Source: Mangrovicoccus algicola (GTDB lineage Bacteria; Pseudomonadota; Alphaproteobacteria; Rhodobacterales; Rhodobacteraceae). From it: a stretch of DNA of 64,000 nucleotides. Under the pieces are notes generated by a model. The model saw only the letters and a program-made list of their open reading frames with translations. It was not told the origin of the DNA and did not search any database. Positions 44,777 to 54,222 of this stretch are shown here, in pieces. The position numbers and the translations under genes were made by a program. Each line of letters starts with the position of its first letter. Positions within the stretch are counted from its first letter, which is position 1. The stretch covers positions 62,001 through 126,000 of the forward strand of contig NZ_JACVXA010000003.1 in assembly GCF_014903745.1 (NCBI RefSeq), read 5' to 3'.

Positions 44777-45594
44777 TGACCGCCGACACCACCTTCCACC
44801 ACGGCGATCCCGCCACCGGCGTCCCGATCGTCGAGATGCGCAACATCGAGAAGCATTTCGGCAATGTCATCGCGCTGGCCGGGGTCAGCTTCGACATCCG
44901 CCCCGGCGAATGCCACTGCCTTCTGGGCGACAATGGCGCGGGGAAATCGACCTTCATCAAGACCATGTCGGGCGTGCACAAGCCGACCAAGGGCGAGATC
45001 CTGTTCGAGGGCAGGCCCATGTCCTTCGCCAGCCCACGCGACGCCATGGAGGCCGGGATCGCCACGGTGTTCCAGGACCTCGCGATGATCCCGCTGATGA
45101 GCGTCACCCGCAACTTCTTCATGGGGCGCGAGCCGAAGAAGGGGAAGGGCCTGTTCGCGCGGATGGATCTGGGCGCGGCCAACGAGATCTGCGTGGAGGA
45201 GATGCGCAAGATGGGCATCAACCTGCGCGGCCCCGACCAGGCGGTGGGCACGCTCTCGGGCGGCGAACGCCAGACGGTGGCCATCGCGCGGGCGGTCTAT
45301 TTCGGCGCCAAGGTGCTGATCCTCGACGAGCCGACCTCGGCGCTCGGCGTGCGCCAGACCTCGAACGTGCTGGCCACCATCGACCGGGTGCGCAAACAGG
45401 GCGTCGGCGTGGTCTTCATCAGCCACAATGTGCGACACGCGCTGGCCGTGGGCGACCGCTTCACCGTGCTGAACCGCGGCAAGACCCTGGGCACCGCCAC
45501 CCGCGGCGAGATCACGCCCGAGGCGCTGCAGGACCTGATGGCCGGCGGGCAGGAGCTGGCGCAGCTCGAAGGCTCGCTGGAAGGCACGATCTGA
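44776..45594 (+). CDS. Sugar ABC transporter ATP-binding protein, single-domain
   Basis: ATPase of 272 residues with Walker [10 protein letters not shown] (about residues 53-61), signature [14 protein letters not shown], Walker [12 protein letters not shown] and switch His in ISHNVRHAL. Ribose-type importers normally use a two-domain ATPase (RbsA, about 500 residues). This one has a single domain and would act as a homodimer, like the FrcA subgroup. A transcription terminator follows at once. Confidence 0.9.
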   Translation: MTADTTFHHGDPATGVPIVEMRNIEKHFGNVIALAGVSFDIRPGECHCLLGDNGAGKSTFIKTMSGVHKPTKGEILFEGRPMSFASPRDAMEAGIATVFQDLAMIPLMSVTRNFFMGREPKKGKGLFARMDLGAANEICVEEMRKMGINLRGPDQAVGTLSGGERQTVAIARAVYFGAKVLILDEPTSALGVRQTSNVLATIDRVRKQGVGVVFISHNVRHALAVGDRFTVLNRGKTLGTATRGEITPEALQDLMAGGQELAQLEGSLEGTI

Positions 45595-45603
45595 TCCTCC
45601 CCC

Positions 45604-45637
45604 GGCGGGCCGCTCTCCCCGGCCCGCCGCCCTTTTT
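45604..45637 (+). terminator. Intrinsic terminator inside the cyclitol cluster
   Basis: GGCGGGCC (45604-45611) pairs perfectly with GGCCCGCC (45621-45628), and five T residues follow at 45633-45637. It lies between the ABC ATPase stop and the second dehydrogenase, whose ATG is only 15 bases away. It should lower read-through into the last three enzyme genes. Confidence 0.75.
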
Positions 45638-45651
45638 CCCGAGGTTTCCCG

Positions 45652-46767
45652 ATGGCTTATCCGATGCCCGACCGCCCGCTGGGGGTCTGCCTGATCGGCA
45701 CCGGCTTCATGGGCAAGTGCCACGCGATGGCCTGGCGCAATGTCGCCACGGTCTTCGGCGGCGCCCATCCGCGGCTGGAGATACTCTGCGACACGCCCGC
45801 GGACCGGGCGGAGGCCTTCGCCGCGCAATTCGGCTTTGCCCGCGGCATGGCCGACTGGCAGGCGGCCATTGCCGATCCGGCAGTGGACGTGGTCTCCATC
45901 ACCACGCCGAACGCCCTGCACCGTCCCATGGCCGAGGCGGCGCTGGAGGCGGGCAAGCATGTCTGGCTGGAAAAGCCGATGGCGCTGAGCCTCGCGGATG
46001 CCGAGGCCATGGCGGCGCTGGCCGCCCGGCATCCCGCGCAGGTGACGATCCTGGGCTACAACTACACCCGTTCCCCGGCCTATCAGGAGGCGCGGCGGCT
46101 GGTGAGCTCGGGCGCCATCGGCGTGCCGCACAGCTTCCGCGGGGTCTATGACGAGGATTACTCCGCCGATCCGGACCTGCCCTGGTCCTGGCGGATGACG
46201 CGCGAGGGCGGCGGGCTGGGCGCGCTCGGCGATCTGGGCTGCCACCTGGTCAGCCAGATGACCGGGCTGATGGGGCCGGTGGCGGAGGTGACGGCGATCA
46301 CCGCGACGCCCATCGCCGCCCGTCCGTCGCCCGAGGGCGTGAAACCCGTGGAAAACGACGACACCGCCCATGCCATCCTGCGCTTTGCCTCCGGCGCCAC
46401 CGGCAGCTTCGCCACATCGCGCATCGCGCCGGGACGCAAATGCCGGCTGCAATGGGAAATCCACGGCTCGGAAGGCACGATCCTTTTCGACCAGGAAAAC
46501 ATGAACGAGCTGTGGCTCCATCGCAGGGGCGCGCCGGGCCTGACCCGGCTCCTCTCCGGTCCCGAACAGCCCGATTTCGCCGCCTTCTGTCCGGCGCCGG
46601 GCCATAATTTCGGCTTCAACGAACAGAAGGTCATCGAGGCGCGCGACCTCTCCTGCGCCATCGCGGGCGGGCCGAACCCGGGCCCGGATTTCGCCGCCGG
46701 GCTTTCCATCGAACGCATCATCCACGCCATGGCCGCCTCCGGGGGCCGTCCCGTGGCGCTCACCTGA
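45652..46767 (+). CDS. Gfo/Idh/MocA family oxidoreductase (second)
   Basis: NAD(P)-dependent dehydrogenase of 371 residues with loop [18 protein letters not shown], the motif LEKPMALS (about residue 108) and [16 protein letters not shown]. It is longer than, and only distantly like, the iolG-type protein at 41530, so it probably acts on a different intermediate such as an inosose, an inositol derivative or a keto-sugar. Ribosome site CCCGAGG is weak. Start ATG 45652 could be replaced by 45664. Confidence 0.85.
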   Translation: MAYPMPDRPLGVCLIGTGFMGKCHAMAWRNVATVFGGAHPRLEILCDTPADRAEAFAAQFGFARGMADWQAAIADPAVDVVSITTPNALHRPMAEAALEAGKHVWLEKPMALSLADAEAMAALAARHPAQVTILGYNYTRSPAYQEARRLVSSGAIGVPHSFRGVYDEDYSADPDLPWSWRMTREGGGLGALGDLGCHLVSQMTGLMGPVAEVTAITATPIAARPSPEGVKPVENDDTAHAILRFASGATGSFATSRIAPGRKCRLQWEIHGSEGTILFDQENMNELWLHRRGAPGLTRLLSGPEQPDFAAFCPAPGHNFGFNEQKVIEARDLSCAIAGGPNPGPDFAAGLSIERIIHAMAASGGRPVALT

Positions 46768-46779
46768 AGGACATCTCCC

Positions 46780-47697
46780 ATGATCCGCTTCGGCACCAAT
46801 CCCATCGCCTGGGCCAATGACGACGACCACAGCATCGGCGCGGACGTTCCCACCGCGCGCATCCTGGAGGAGGCCGGCCACCTGATCGGCTTCGACGGGA
46901 TCGAGAACGGTCATCGCTGGCCCGAGGATCCCGAGGCGCTGCGGGCGCTGCTGGCCGGGCATGGCCTGGCCTTCATCTCGGGCTGGTACTCGACGGAGCT
47001 GCTGACCCGGCCGCTCGAGGCCGAGATCGCCGCCGTCCAGCCGCATCTGGCAAAGCTCAAGCATAATGGCTGCGCCGTCTGCATCGTCTGCGAGACCTCG
47101 AACGCGATCCATGGCGATGCCGCGACGCCGGTCAATGACAAGCCGGTGCTGAGCGCGGCGGAGATGGCGGAATTCGGCGCGAGGATCGAGGCCTTCGCCG
47201 CCTATCTGGCCTCCGAGGGCGTGACGCTGGCCTATCATCATCACATGGGCACCGTGGTCGAGACGCCCGAGGAAATCGACGCCTTCATGGCGGCGACCGG
47301 CCCGGCGACGCATCTTCTCTTCGATGCCGGGCACTGCACCTTCGGCGGCGGCGATCCGGCGGCGGTGCTGGCGCGCCATATCGGCCGCGTCGCGCATTTC
47401 CATGCCAAGAACATCCGCCCGGAGATCACCGCGCGGGTCCGCGCCGAGGAGCTGAGCTTCCTTCAGGGGGTTCTGGCCGGGGCCTTCACCGTGCCGGGCG
47501 ACCAGGAGGGCGCGATCGACTTCGCGCCGCTGCTGCGGATCCTGGCCGATCACGGCTATGACGGCTGGATCGTGATCGAGGCGGAACAGGACCCGGCCAT
47601 CCGCAACCCCCTGCTCTACCAGACGCTGGGGCTGCACACGCTGAAACGCATCGCCGCCGAGACCGGCCTGACCCGCCAGAGCGGCAAGGCGGCCTGA
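46780..47697 (+). CDS. iolE: Inosose dehydratase-like TIM-barrel protein (IolE/MocC type)
   Basis: A 305-residue xylose-isomerase-like TIM barrel that probably dehydrates scyllo-inosose. FGTNPIAWANDDD at the N-terminus, YHHHMGTVVET with the metal-binding His, LLFDAGHCTFGG, and VAHFHAKNI give the IolE metal site. It follows the second dehydrogenase by 12 bases and precedes another TIM barrel by 2. MocC of rhizopine catabolism belongs to the same family, so the substrate may be an inositol derivative. Confidence 0.85.
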   Translation: MIRFGTNPIAWANDDDHSIGADVPTARILEEAGHLIGFDGIENGHRWPEDPEALRALLAGHGLAFISGWYSTELLTRPLEAEIAAVQPHLAKLKHNGCAVCIVCETSNAIHGDAATPVNDKPVLSAAEMAEFGARIEAFAAYLASEGVTLAYHHHMGTVVETPEEIDAFMAATGPATHLLFDAGHCTFGGGDPAAVLARHIGRVAHFHAKNIRPEITARVRAEELSFLQGVLAGAFTVPGDQEGAIDFAPLLRILADHGYDGWIVIEAEQDPAIRNPLLYQTLGLHTLKRIAAETGLTRQSGKAA

Positions 47698-47699
47698 AG

Positions 47700-48479
47700 A
47701 TGACGGGGTTTGCGCTTGCCGCCTGCGCCGAGATGCTGTGGCGCGACCGCCCCGTCGCGTGGCGCTGTGCGCGGCTGAAGGAGATGGGCTTCGGCGTCGG
47801 GCTGTGGAACTGGCCCGATCACGACCTGGCGGAACTGGAGGCGACGGGCGCCGAATTCACCATCATGAACGGCTACCTGACCGGACGGCTGGCCGATGAT
47901 GAGGGCGCCGCGGAGCTGCTGCGCTCGGCGCGGGAGACCGCGCAGGTGGGCAAGCGTCTGGGCGTTCAGCGGCTGAACCTGCATGGCACCGGGCTGGGCG
48001 AGGGCGGGCTGCCGGTGGTGCCCTGCGAGATCGTGACCGGCGCGATGTGGCTGAAGGCGCGCGACACGCTGGCCCGGATCGCCGAGATGGCCGAGGAGGA
48101 AGGCGTGGTGTTTACGCTCGAGAACCTCAACCTGCCGGTGGATCACCCGGGCGTGCCGTTCGGACGGGCGGAGGACACGATCGCGCTGGTCGCGGCGGTG
48201 GATCACCCGCGGCTCAGGCTGAACCTGGATCTGTACCATGTGCAGATCGGCGAGGGGAACCTGATCGAGACCTGCCGCCGCGCCCTGCCCTGGATCGGCG
48301 AGGTGCAGGTGGCAGACGTGCCGGGGCGCTGCGAGCCCGGCACGGGCGAGATCAATTACCGGGGCGTGGCCCGCGCGCTGCACGAGATGGGCTATGCCGG
48401 GCCGGTGGGGATGGAGGCCTTTGCCGCGGGCGATCCGGAGGCGGCGCTGGAGGCGTTCCGCGCGGCCTTCACCCTCTGA
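47700..48479 (+). CDS. Hydroxypyruvate isomerase/IolI-like TIM-barrel protein
   Basis: A 259-residue AP-endonuclease-2-type TIM barrel of the hydroxypyruvate isomerase group: FTLENLNLPVDHPG holds a metal-binding Glu, LNLDLYHVQIGEGNL a conserved Asp and His, and VQVADVPGRCEPGTGEINY the third metal site. It probably isomerises a keto-sugar acid from the same pathway. Last gene of the cluster; convergent with the LysR gene. The 67 bases after it show no hairpin. Confidence 0.8.
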   Translation: MTGFALAACAEMLWRDRPVAWRCARLKEMGFGVGLWNWPDHDLAELEATGAEFTIMNGYLTGRLADDEGAAELLRSARETAQVGKRLGVQRLNLHGTGLGEGGLPVVPCEIVTGAMWLKARDTLARIAEMAEEEGVVFTLENLNLPVDHPGVPFGRAEDTIALVAAVDHPRLRLNLDLYHVQIGEGNLIETCRRALPWIGEVQVADVPGRCEPGTGEINYRGVARALHEMGYAGPVGMEAFAAGDPEAALEAFRAAFTL

Positions 48480-48546
48480 GCGGATTTCGCCGGACAAGCC
48501 GGGAGCGGGCAGATCCCCCCTCCCCCTCCCTCCCCCGCCGCATCCG

Positions 48547-49434
48547 TCAGTCCGCGCGCTGCCAGCCTCCGGCGGCCGAGACCTCGGCGCGGATGAATTC
48601 CGCCACCGCCTGCACCCGGTGAATGGCGCGCTGGCTTTCATGATAGGCCAGCCAGTAGGCGCGGGTGGCGCGCATCTGCGGCAGCACCGGCACCAGCCCC
48701 GGATCGCCCGCGGCGATGAAATCATGCAGCACCCCGATCCCGGCCCCGCCGCGCACCGCGCCGAGCTGTCCGAAGGCGGTGGAGATCGCCACGCCGGGCC
48801 GGGTCTCGCCGAAGAACTCGGTCACGTAATCGAGCCCCGGCGCCGAAACCAGGTCCTCGACATTGCCGACCAGCCGGTGGCGGCGCAGATCCTCGGGCCG
48901 CGCGGGCATCCCTGCCGCCGCCAGGTAGCGATGCGAGGCATAGAGGCCCAGCGTGTAATCGGTCAGCCGCGAGGCCACCGCGCGGCCGCGCTCTGGCCGG
49001 CCCACCAGGATCGCCACATCGGCCTCGCGCTGGGACAGCGAGAAGGCGCGCGGCACCGGCACCAGCTCCAGCCGCAATTCCGGGTGACGCCGCGCCAGCG
49101 CCCCCAGCCGTGGCGCCAGGAATTGCAGCCCGAACCCGTCCGGCGCGCCGATGCGCACCGTGCCCGACAGCCGCGCCGCCTGGCCGCGGAACAGCGCCTC
49201 CGCCTCCTGCATCGCCGCCTCGGCCCGCTCGATCCGCGCCATCAGCGCCTGGCCCTCGCCGGTCAGCGCGCAGCCCTGCGGCCCGCGCAGCACCAGCGTG
49301 ACCTGCAGCGCGCGCTCCAGCTGCGTCAGCCGCCGCGACAGCGTCGCCTGGTTCACCCCCAGCCTGCGCGCCGCGCCGAGCAGCTGGCCCTCGCGCGCCA
49401 CGGCCAGGAACATCCGGGCATCTTCCCAGTCCAT
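48547..49434 (-). CDS. LysR family transcriptional regulator
   Basis: Regulator of 295 residues. The N-terminal winged helix reads MFLAVAREGQLLGAARRLGVNQATLSRRLTQLE in two blocks, followed by the LysR substrate domain. ATG 49434 follows GGAGGGGTG. It is divergent from mmsA, and a perfect palindrome lies between them; similar LysR-mmsA pairs are common in this bacterial group. Expected to control mmsA in response to a valine- or inositol-pathway intermediate. Confidence 0.9.
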   Translation of the reverse strand: MDWEDARMFLAVAREGQLLGAARRLGVNQATLSRRLTQLERALQVTLVLRGPQGCALTGEGQALMARIERAEAAMQEAEALFRGQAARLSGTVRIGAPDGFGLQFLAPRLGALARRHPELRLELVPVPRAFSLSQREADVAILVGRPERGRAVASRLTDYTLGLYASHRYLAAAGMPARPEDLRRHRLVGNVEDLVSAPGLDYVTEFFGETRPGVAISTAFGQLGAVRGGAGIGVLHDFIAAGDPGLVPVLPQMRATRAYWLAYHESQRAIHRVQAVAEFIRAEVSAAGGWQRAD

Positions 49435-49444
49435 CACCCCTCCG

Positions 49445-49462
49445 TTATGCATATCTGCATAA
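49445..49462. promoter_or_regulatory. Perfect palindrome between lysR and mmsA
   Basis: Arms TTATGCA (49445-49451) and TGCATAA (49456-49462) with a TATC centre. It begins 11 bases upstream of the LysR ATG and is an obvious binding site for the LysR dimer. Bound protein would overlap its own transcription start. Confidence 0.75.
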
Positions 49463-49553
49463 TTACTTTCAGATCTTTGCCGTTCCCCATGCGGAATTGC
49501 AAAGCTAAACCTTGGCGCAACCTTGCCACAAGGGCAGACCAGGGAGAGCATCC

Positions 49554-51056
<1,503 letters not shown>

Positions 51057-51110
51057 TCCGGTCCCTCCCCGCGGGCGGGGCCTCCTCCCCCCGCCCCCCG
51101 CGGACCCCCT

Positions 51111-51140
51111 GGCGCCATCCCCCGCGGATGGCGCCCTTTT
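51111..51140 (+). terminator. Intrinsic terminator of mmsA
   Basis: GGCGCCATCC (51111-51120) pairs perfectly with GGATGGCGCC (51126-51135), followed by CTTTT. It lies 55 bases after the mmsA stop and ends at the stop of the opposite-strand phosphoesterase gene. Confidence 0.85.
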
Positions 51141-51940
51141 CATTCCGCTGCCGCCGCCTCGCGGTGCCAGCCGCCATTGCCGCGCTGCCAGATGCTTTCG
51201 GCGACCGGCGCGAAGCCCCGGGGCCCCGCCGCCCAGGTGACGATGCGCAGCCGCCCGGCCTCGTGGTCGATCTGGTTGAAGGTGTTGGGTTCGTCATGGC
51301 GCAGCCGGGTCGACAGGACCGTGCCCGCCTGGACGAACAGAAGTCCCGGCACCGCGCGGAACGGCTCGGCCGAGGCCATGTGAAGATGCCCCGACAGGAC
51401 CAGGTCGGCGCCGCAGCCCGACAGCTGCTCCAGCGTCTCGCGGGCCCCGCGCATCAGCCGCTTGGGCGTCTCGGGCCCATGTTCCAGCGGGTGATGCAGC
51501 ACGGCGACGCGCAGCCGGTCGCCCGCCTCCTCCATCCGCGCCGACAGCCGCGCCAGCCGGCCCCGCCCGATCCGCCCCCTCTGCCAGGAGAAGCGGTTGA
51601 CCGTGTTGACCCCGGCCACGACCATTTCCTCGTCGGCATGGACGGGTTCGAGATCGGCGCAGATATGATGGCGATAGCGGCCGAAGGGCCGCAGGAAGCG
51701 CACCCAGAGATTGTCCAGCGGCGTGTCGTGATTGCCCGGCACGCAAAGCTGCGGCCCCGGCAATTCGTCCAGGAAGGCCCGCGCCGCGCGGAACTGCCCG
51801 TGCCGCGCCCTCTGGGTCAGATCGCCCGACACCACCAGCAGGTCCGGCTCCAGCCCGCGCACGGCATCGGCCAGCGGCTGTTCCAGCGCCGCATCGACGC
51901 GGCCGTAATGCAGATCCGAGATATGGACGATGCGCCTCAT
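51140..51940 (-). CDS. Metallophosphoesterase
   Basis: Calcineurin-like phosphoesterase of 266 residues with all five metal motifs: ISDLHYG (7-13), VVSGDLTQRA, VPGNHDTP, LHHPLEHG and LSGHLHMA. This set resembles CpdA-type cyclic-nucleotide phosphodiesterases, though the substrate cannot be fixed. Its ATG overlaps the stop of the upstream lipid-kinase gene (ATGA), so the two are co-translated. Confidence 0.88.
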   Translation of the reverse strand: MRRIVHISDLHYGRVDAALEQPLADAVRGLEPDLLVVSGDLTQRARHGQFRAARAFLDELPGPQLCVPGNHDTPLDNLWVRFLRPFGRYRHHICADLEPVHADEEMVVAGVNTVNRFSWQRGRIGRGRLARLSARMEEAGDRLRVAVLHHPLEHGPETPKRLMRGARETLEQLSGCGADLVLSGHLHMASAEPFRAVPGLLFVQAGTVLSTRLRHDEPNTFNQIDHEAGRLRIVTWAAGPRGFAPVAESIWQRGNGGWHREAAAAE

Positions 51941-52908
51941 CCGCTTGCCCCCTGCGGCAGGCGGATGGTCAGCGGCGCCCGGGACATGCGGAATTCGAAG
52001 GGCGATGGCGACAGCCTCTTTTCGCCGTCATAGGCCAGCAGCGACCGGCTTTTCGACGACCGCACCCGAAGGTGCCGCGCCGCGAGAAAGTCATAGTCGC
52101 GCCCCTCCACCGCGCTGCGCGTGCACAGCCTCAGCGCGGTGCGGAACAGATCGGCCCGCGTCTCGCCGCGGGCGATCAGCACCGCGAACCCGTCCTCCGA
52201 GATGGCCTCTGCCCCCGAAAGGCCGAACTTTTCCAGCTGGAAGGCCGAGCGCGACACGAAGAGCAGGGGCGTGCGGGCCTCGATCTCGCGACCGTCGGCC
52301 TCGATCTGCAGATGCATGGGCCGCTGGAATTTCATGAAGGTCTGCGCCGCCGACCAATGGGCCATGATCCTGCGCCGCCCGTAGCGGGCATAGACGCTCT
52401 CGCGCTGTTTCAGCACGGCCGGGTAGATCCCCAGCGAGGCGTTGTTGAGGAAGACCGTCCCGTTGACCTGCCCCACCCGGATCGGATGGGCCGGCGCGTC
52501 GAGCACGGCCCGTGCCGCCTCCGCCGGGTCCTCGGGCAGGCCCAGACCGCGGGCGAAGTAATTGAACGTGCCCAGCGGCAGAACGGCAAAGGCCGCGGAC
52601 TTGCCCAGCAGCGCGCCTGCTACGGCCATCGCCGTGCCGTCCCCGCCGGCGGCAACCACCGTATCCGCCCCGTCCTCCAGGGCGCGGTCCACCACCTCTT
52701 CGATCTTCTGGTGTTTCGGCGCCCAGGTATAAAGCCGCGCGCGATCGCGCCCGAATTCGGCCATGGCGCGGTCCACCGCATCGCGATCCCGGGCATTGGT
52801 GCCGGATTTGCGGTTGGTCACCACCGCTATGGCGCGCGGCGCATCCGTCACGCCCTCCATCGCCGCCGGAGCGGCAGGATCGTCGAAGGCAATCGGCTGG
52901 TCGGTCAT
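51937..52908 (-). CDS. Diacylglycerol/sphingosine kinase-like protein
   Basis: Soluble or membrane-associated lipid kinase of 323 residues. VVTNRKSGTNARD is the N-terminal nucleotide region, AAGGDGTAMAVA the catalytic GGDGT, and PLGTFNYFARGLGLP the following substrate loop (DAGK_cat/YegS-LCB5 family). GTVFLNNASLGIYP follows. It is coupled with a downstream metallophosphoesterase, suggesting phospholipid turnover or signalling. The 282 bases upstream (52909-53190) hold no gene I can support. Confidence 0.87.
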   Translation of the reverse strand: MTDQPIAFDDPAAPAAMEGVTDAPRAIAVVTNRKSGTNARDRDAVDRAMAEFGRDRARLYTWAPKHQKIEEVVDRALEDGADTVVAAGGDGTAMAVAGALLGKSAAFAVLPLGTFNYFARGLGLPEDPAEAARAVLDAPAHPIRVGQVNGTVFLNNASLGIYPAVLKQRESVYARYGRRRIMAHWSAAQTFMKFQRPMHLQIEADGREIEARTPLLFVSRSAFQLEKFGLSGAEAISEDGFAVLIARGETRADLFRTALRLCTRSAVEGRDYDFLAARHLRVRSSKSRSLLAYDGEKRLSPSPFEFRMSRAPLTIRLPQGASG

Positions 52909-53190
52909 GGAAGCCCCGCAGGTTGAAGTCGCCTGTCAACGCATCGCGGGCCGCGCCGGTTTCCCGGCATGGCGGTTTTTCCTCTCCCGGCGTCTCTGGT
53001 GCCCTGCCGGGTTGCCCCCGGCGCCATGGGCGGAAACCCGCGCGGCGCGACGCTTTCACCACAGGCAGGACCGATTCCCCTATGTTACGGTTCCCGTGCA
53101 TGGCCGGATTCGGAGACGCCATTCCGGGCAGGCAGGTGCATTAACCATTTGCGGGGGCCCGGCTCCCGCTGAGGTCGTGGAAGAGCAATA

Positions 53191-54123
53191 ATGACGAAGA
53201 AAGTTCTAGTTATCGGGGGATGCGGATTCATCGGTTCCCATATCGTGGACGCGCTGCTGGCAGCCGGCGTATCGGTCCGCGTGCTGGACCGGCGTCCCGA
53301 GACATTCAGGGAGCCGCTGCCGGAGGTGGAATACAACTTCGGCGATTTCTCGGATCCGTTCCAGCTTCTCGAGGCGCTGGAAAGCGTCGATGCGGTCATG
53401 CACTGCGCCAGCACGACGGTTCCCTCCACCTCCAATGTCGACCCGGTTGCGGATATTACCGGCAACCTGATCTCCACCGTCCGCCTGCTGAAGCTGCTGC
53501 GGCAGATGAACATCAAGAAGCTGGTCTATCTCTCCTCCGGGGGCACCGTCTACGGCGTGCCGCAGCATAACCCGGTCACCGAGGATCACCCGCAGAATCC
53601 GATCAGCTCCTACGGCATCGTCAAGTCGGCGATCGAGAAATACATCTACATGGAGGAGCAGCTGGGCGACCTCAGCGCCGTCGTGCTGCGCGCCTCCAAT
53701 CCCTATGGTCCGCGCCAGGGTCATACCGGCATCCAGGGCATCATCGGCACCTATCTGTGGAAACTCGCCCGCGGCGAGAACCTGGAGGTCTGGGGCGACG
53801 GCACGGTGGTGCGCGACTTCATCTATGTCCGCGACATGGCCGATATCTGCGTCGCCGCGCTTCATTCCGATCAAAGCGGCGTGTTCAATGCCGGTGCCGG
53901 CGAAGGCAATTCGGTCAATGACATCGTCCAGGCCGTGCGCGCCGCGACCGGCAAGGATTTCCAGCCCTCCTATCGCAATGCCCGCTCCTATGACGTGCCG
54001 CGGATCGTTCTGGACATCGAGCGCGCCAAGGCCGCATTCGGCTGGGCGCCCCGGGTCTCTCTTCAGGACGGCGTCTCGGAAAGCTGGAAATGGGTGCAGT
54101 CCCAGGCCCGCGCGCAAGGCTGA
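53191..54123 (+). CDS. NAD-dependent epimerase/dehydratase (GalE-like SDR)
   Basis: Extended short-chain dehydrogenase of 310 residues, probably a nucleotide-sugar 4-epimerase. GGCGFIGSHIVDALLAAG (9-26) binds NAD, YLSSGGTVYG carries the catalytic Ser region, and SYGIVK the Tyr/Lys pair. RASNPYGPRQG and GDGTVVRDFIYVRDMA are typical of UDP-glucose 4-epimerases. It stands alone, with a strong terminator behind it. The substrate, and whether it feeds an exopolysaccharide, is unknown. Ribosome site GAAGAG is weak. Confidence 0.85.
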   Translation: MTKKVLVIGGCGFIGSHIVDALLAAGVSVRVLDRRPETFREPLPEVEYNFGDFSDPFQLLEALESVDAVMHCASTTVPSTSNVDPVADITGNLISTVRLLKLLRQMNIKKLVYLSSGGTVYGVPQHNPVTEDHPQNPISSYGIVKSAIEKYIYMEEQLGDLSAVVLRASNPYGPRQGHTGIQGIIGTYLWKLARGENLEVWGDGTVVRDFIYVRDMADICVAALHSDQSGVFNAGAGEGNSVNDIVQAVRAATGKDFQPSYRNARSYDVPRIVLDIERAKAAFGWAPRVSLQDGVSESWKWVQSQARAQG

Positions 54124-54133
54124 GCGCCGTCTC

Positions 54134-54154
54134 CCGCCGGACCTGATCCGGCGG
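54134..54154 (+). other. Small hairpin after epimerase
   Basis: Perfect 8-bp arms CCGCCGGA (54134-54141) and TCCGGCGG (54147-54154), 13 bases before the main terminator. Possibly part of the same termination region. Confidence 0.4.
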
Positions 54155-54166
54155 CCCCGGCATGGC

Positions 54167-54209
54167 AAGGCCCCCCGGACGCCGGTCCGGGGGGCCTTCT
54201 TCGTTTCTC
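54167..54209 (+). terminator. Strong intrinsic terminator of the epimerase gene
   Basis: A perfect 14-bp stem, 54167-54180 with 54185-54198, closes a GCCG loop and is followed by a T-rich stretch (cttcgtttct). On the other strand the stem is equally strong but lacks a U-tract after it, so it mainly ends plus-strand transcription. It lies directly behind the ectoine-type aspartate kinase end. Confidence 0.85.
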
Positions 54210-54222
54210 GCGGCGGCCCGGG

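Noticed and set aside
52909-53190. Small gene upstream of the epimerase
   Set aside because: Three short open frames overlap here, but none has a ribosome site or recognisable features.
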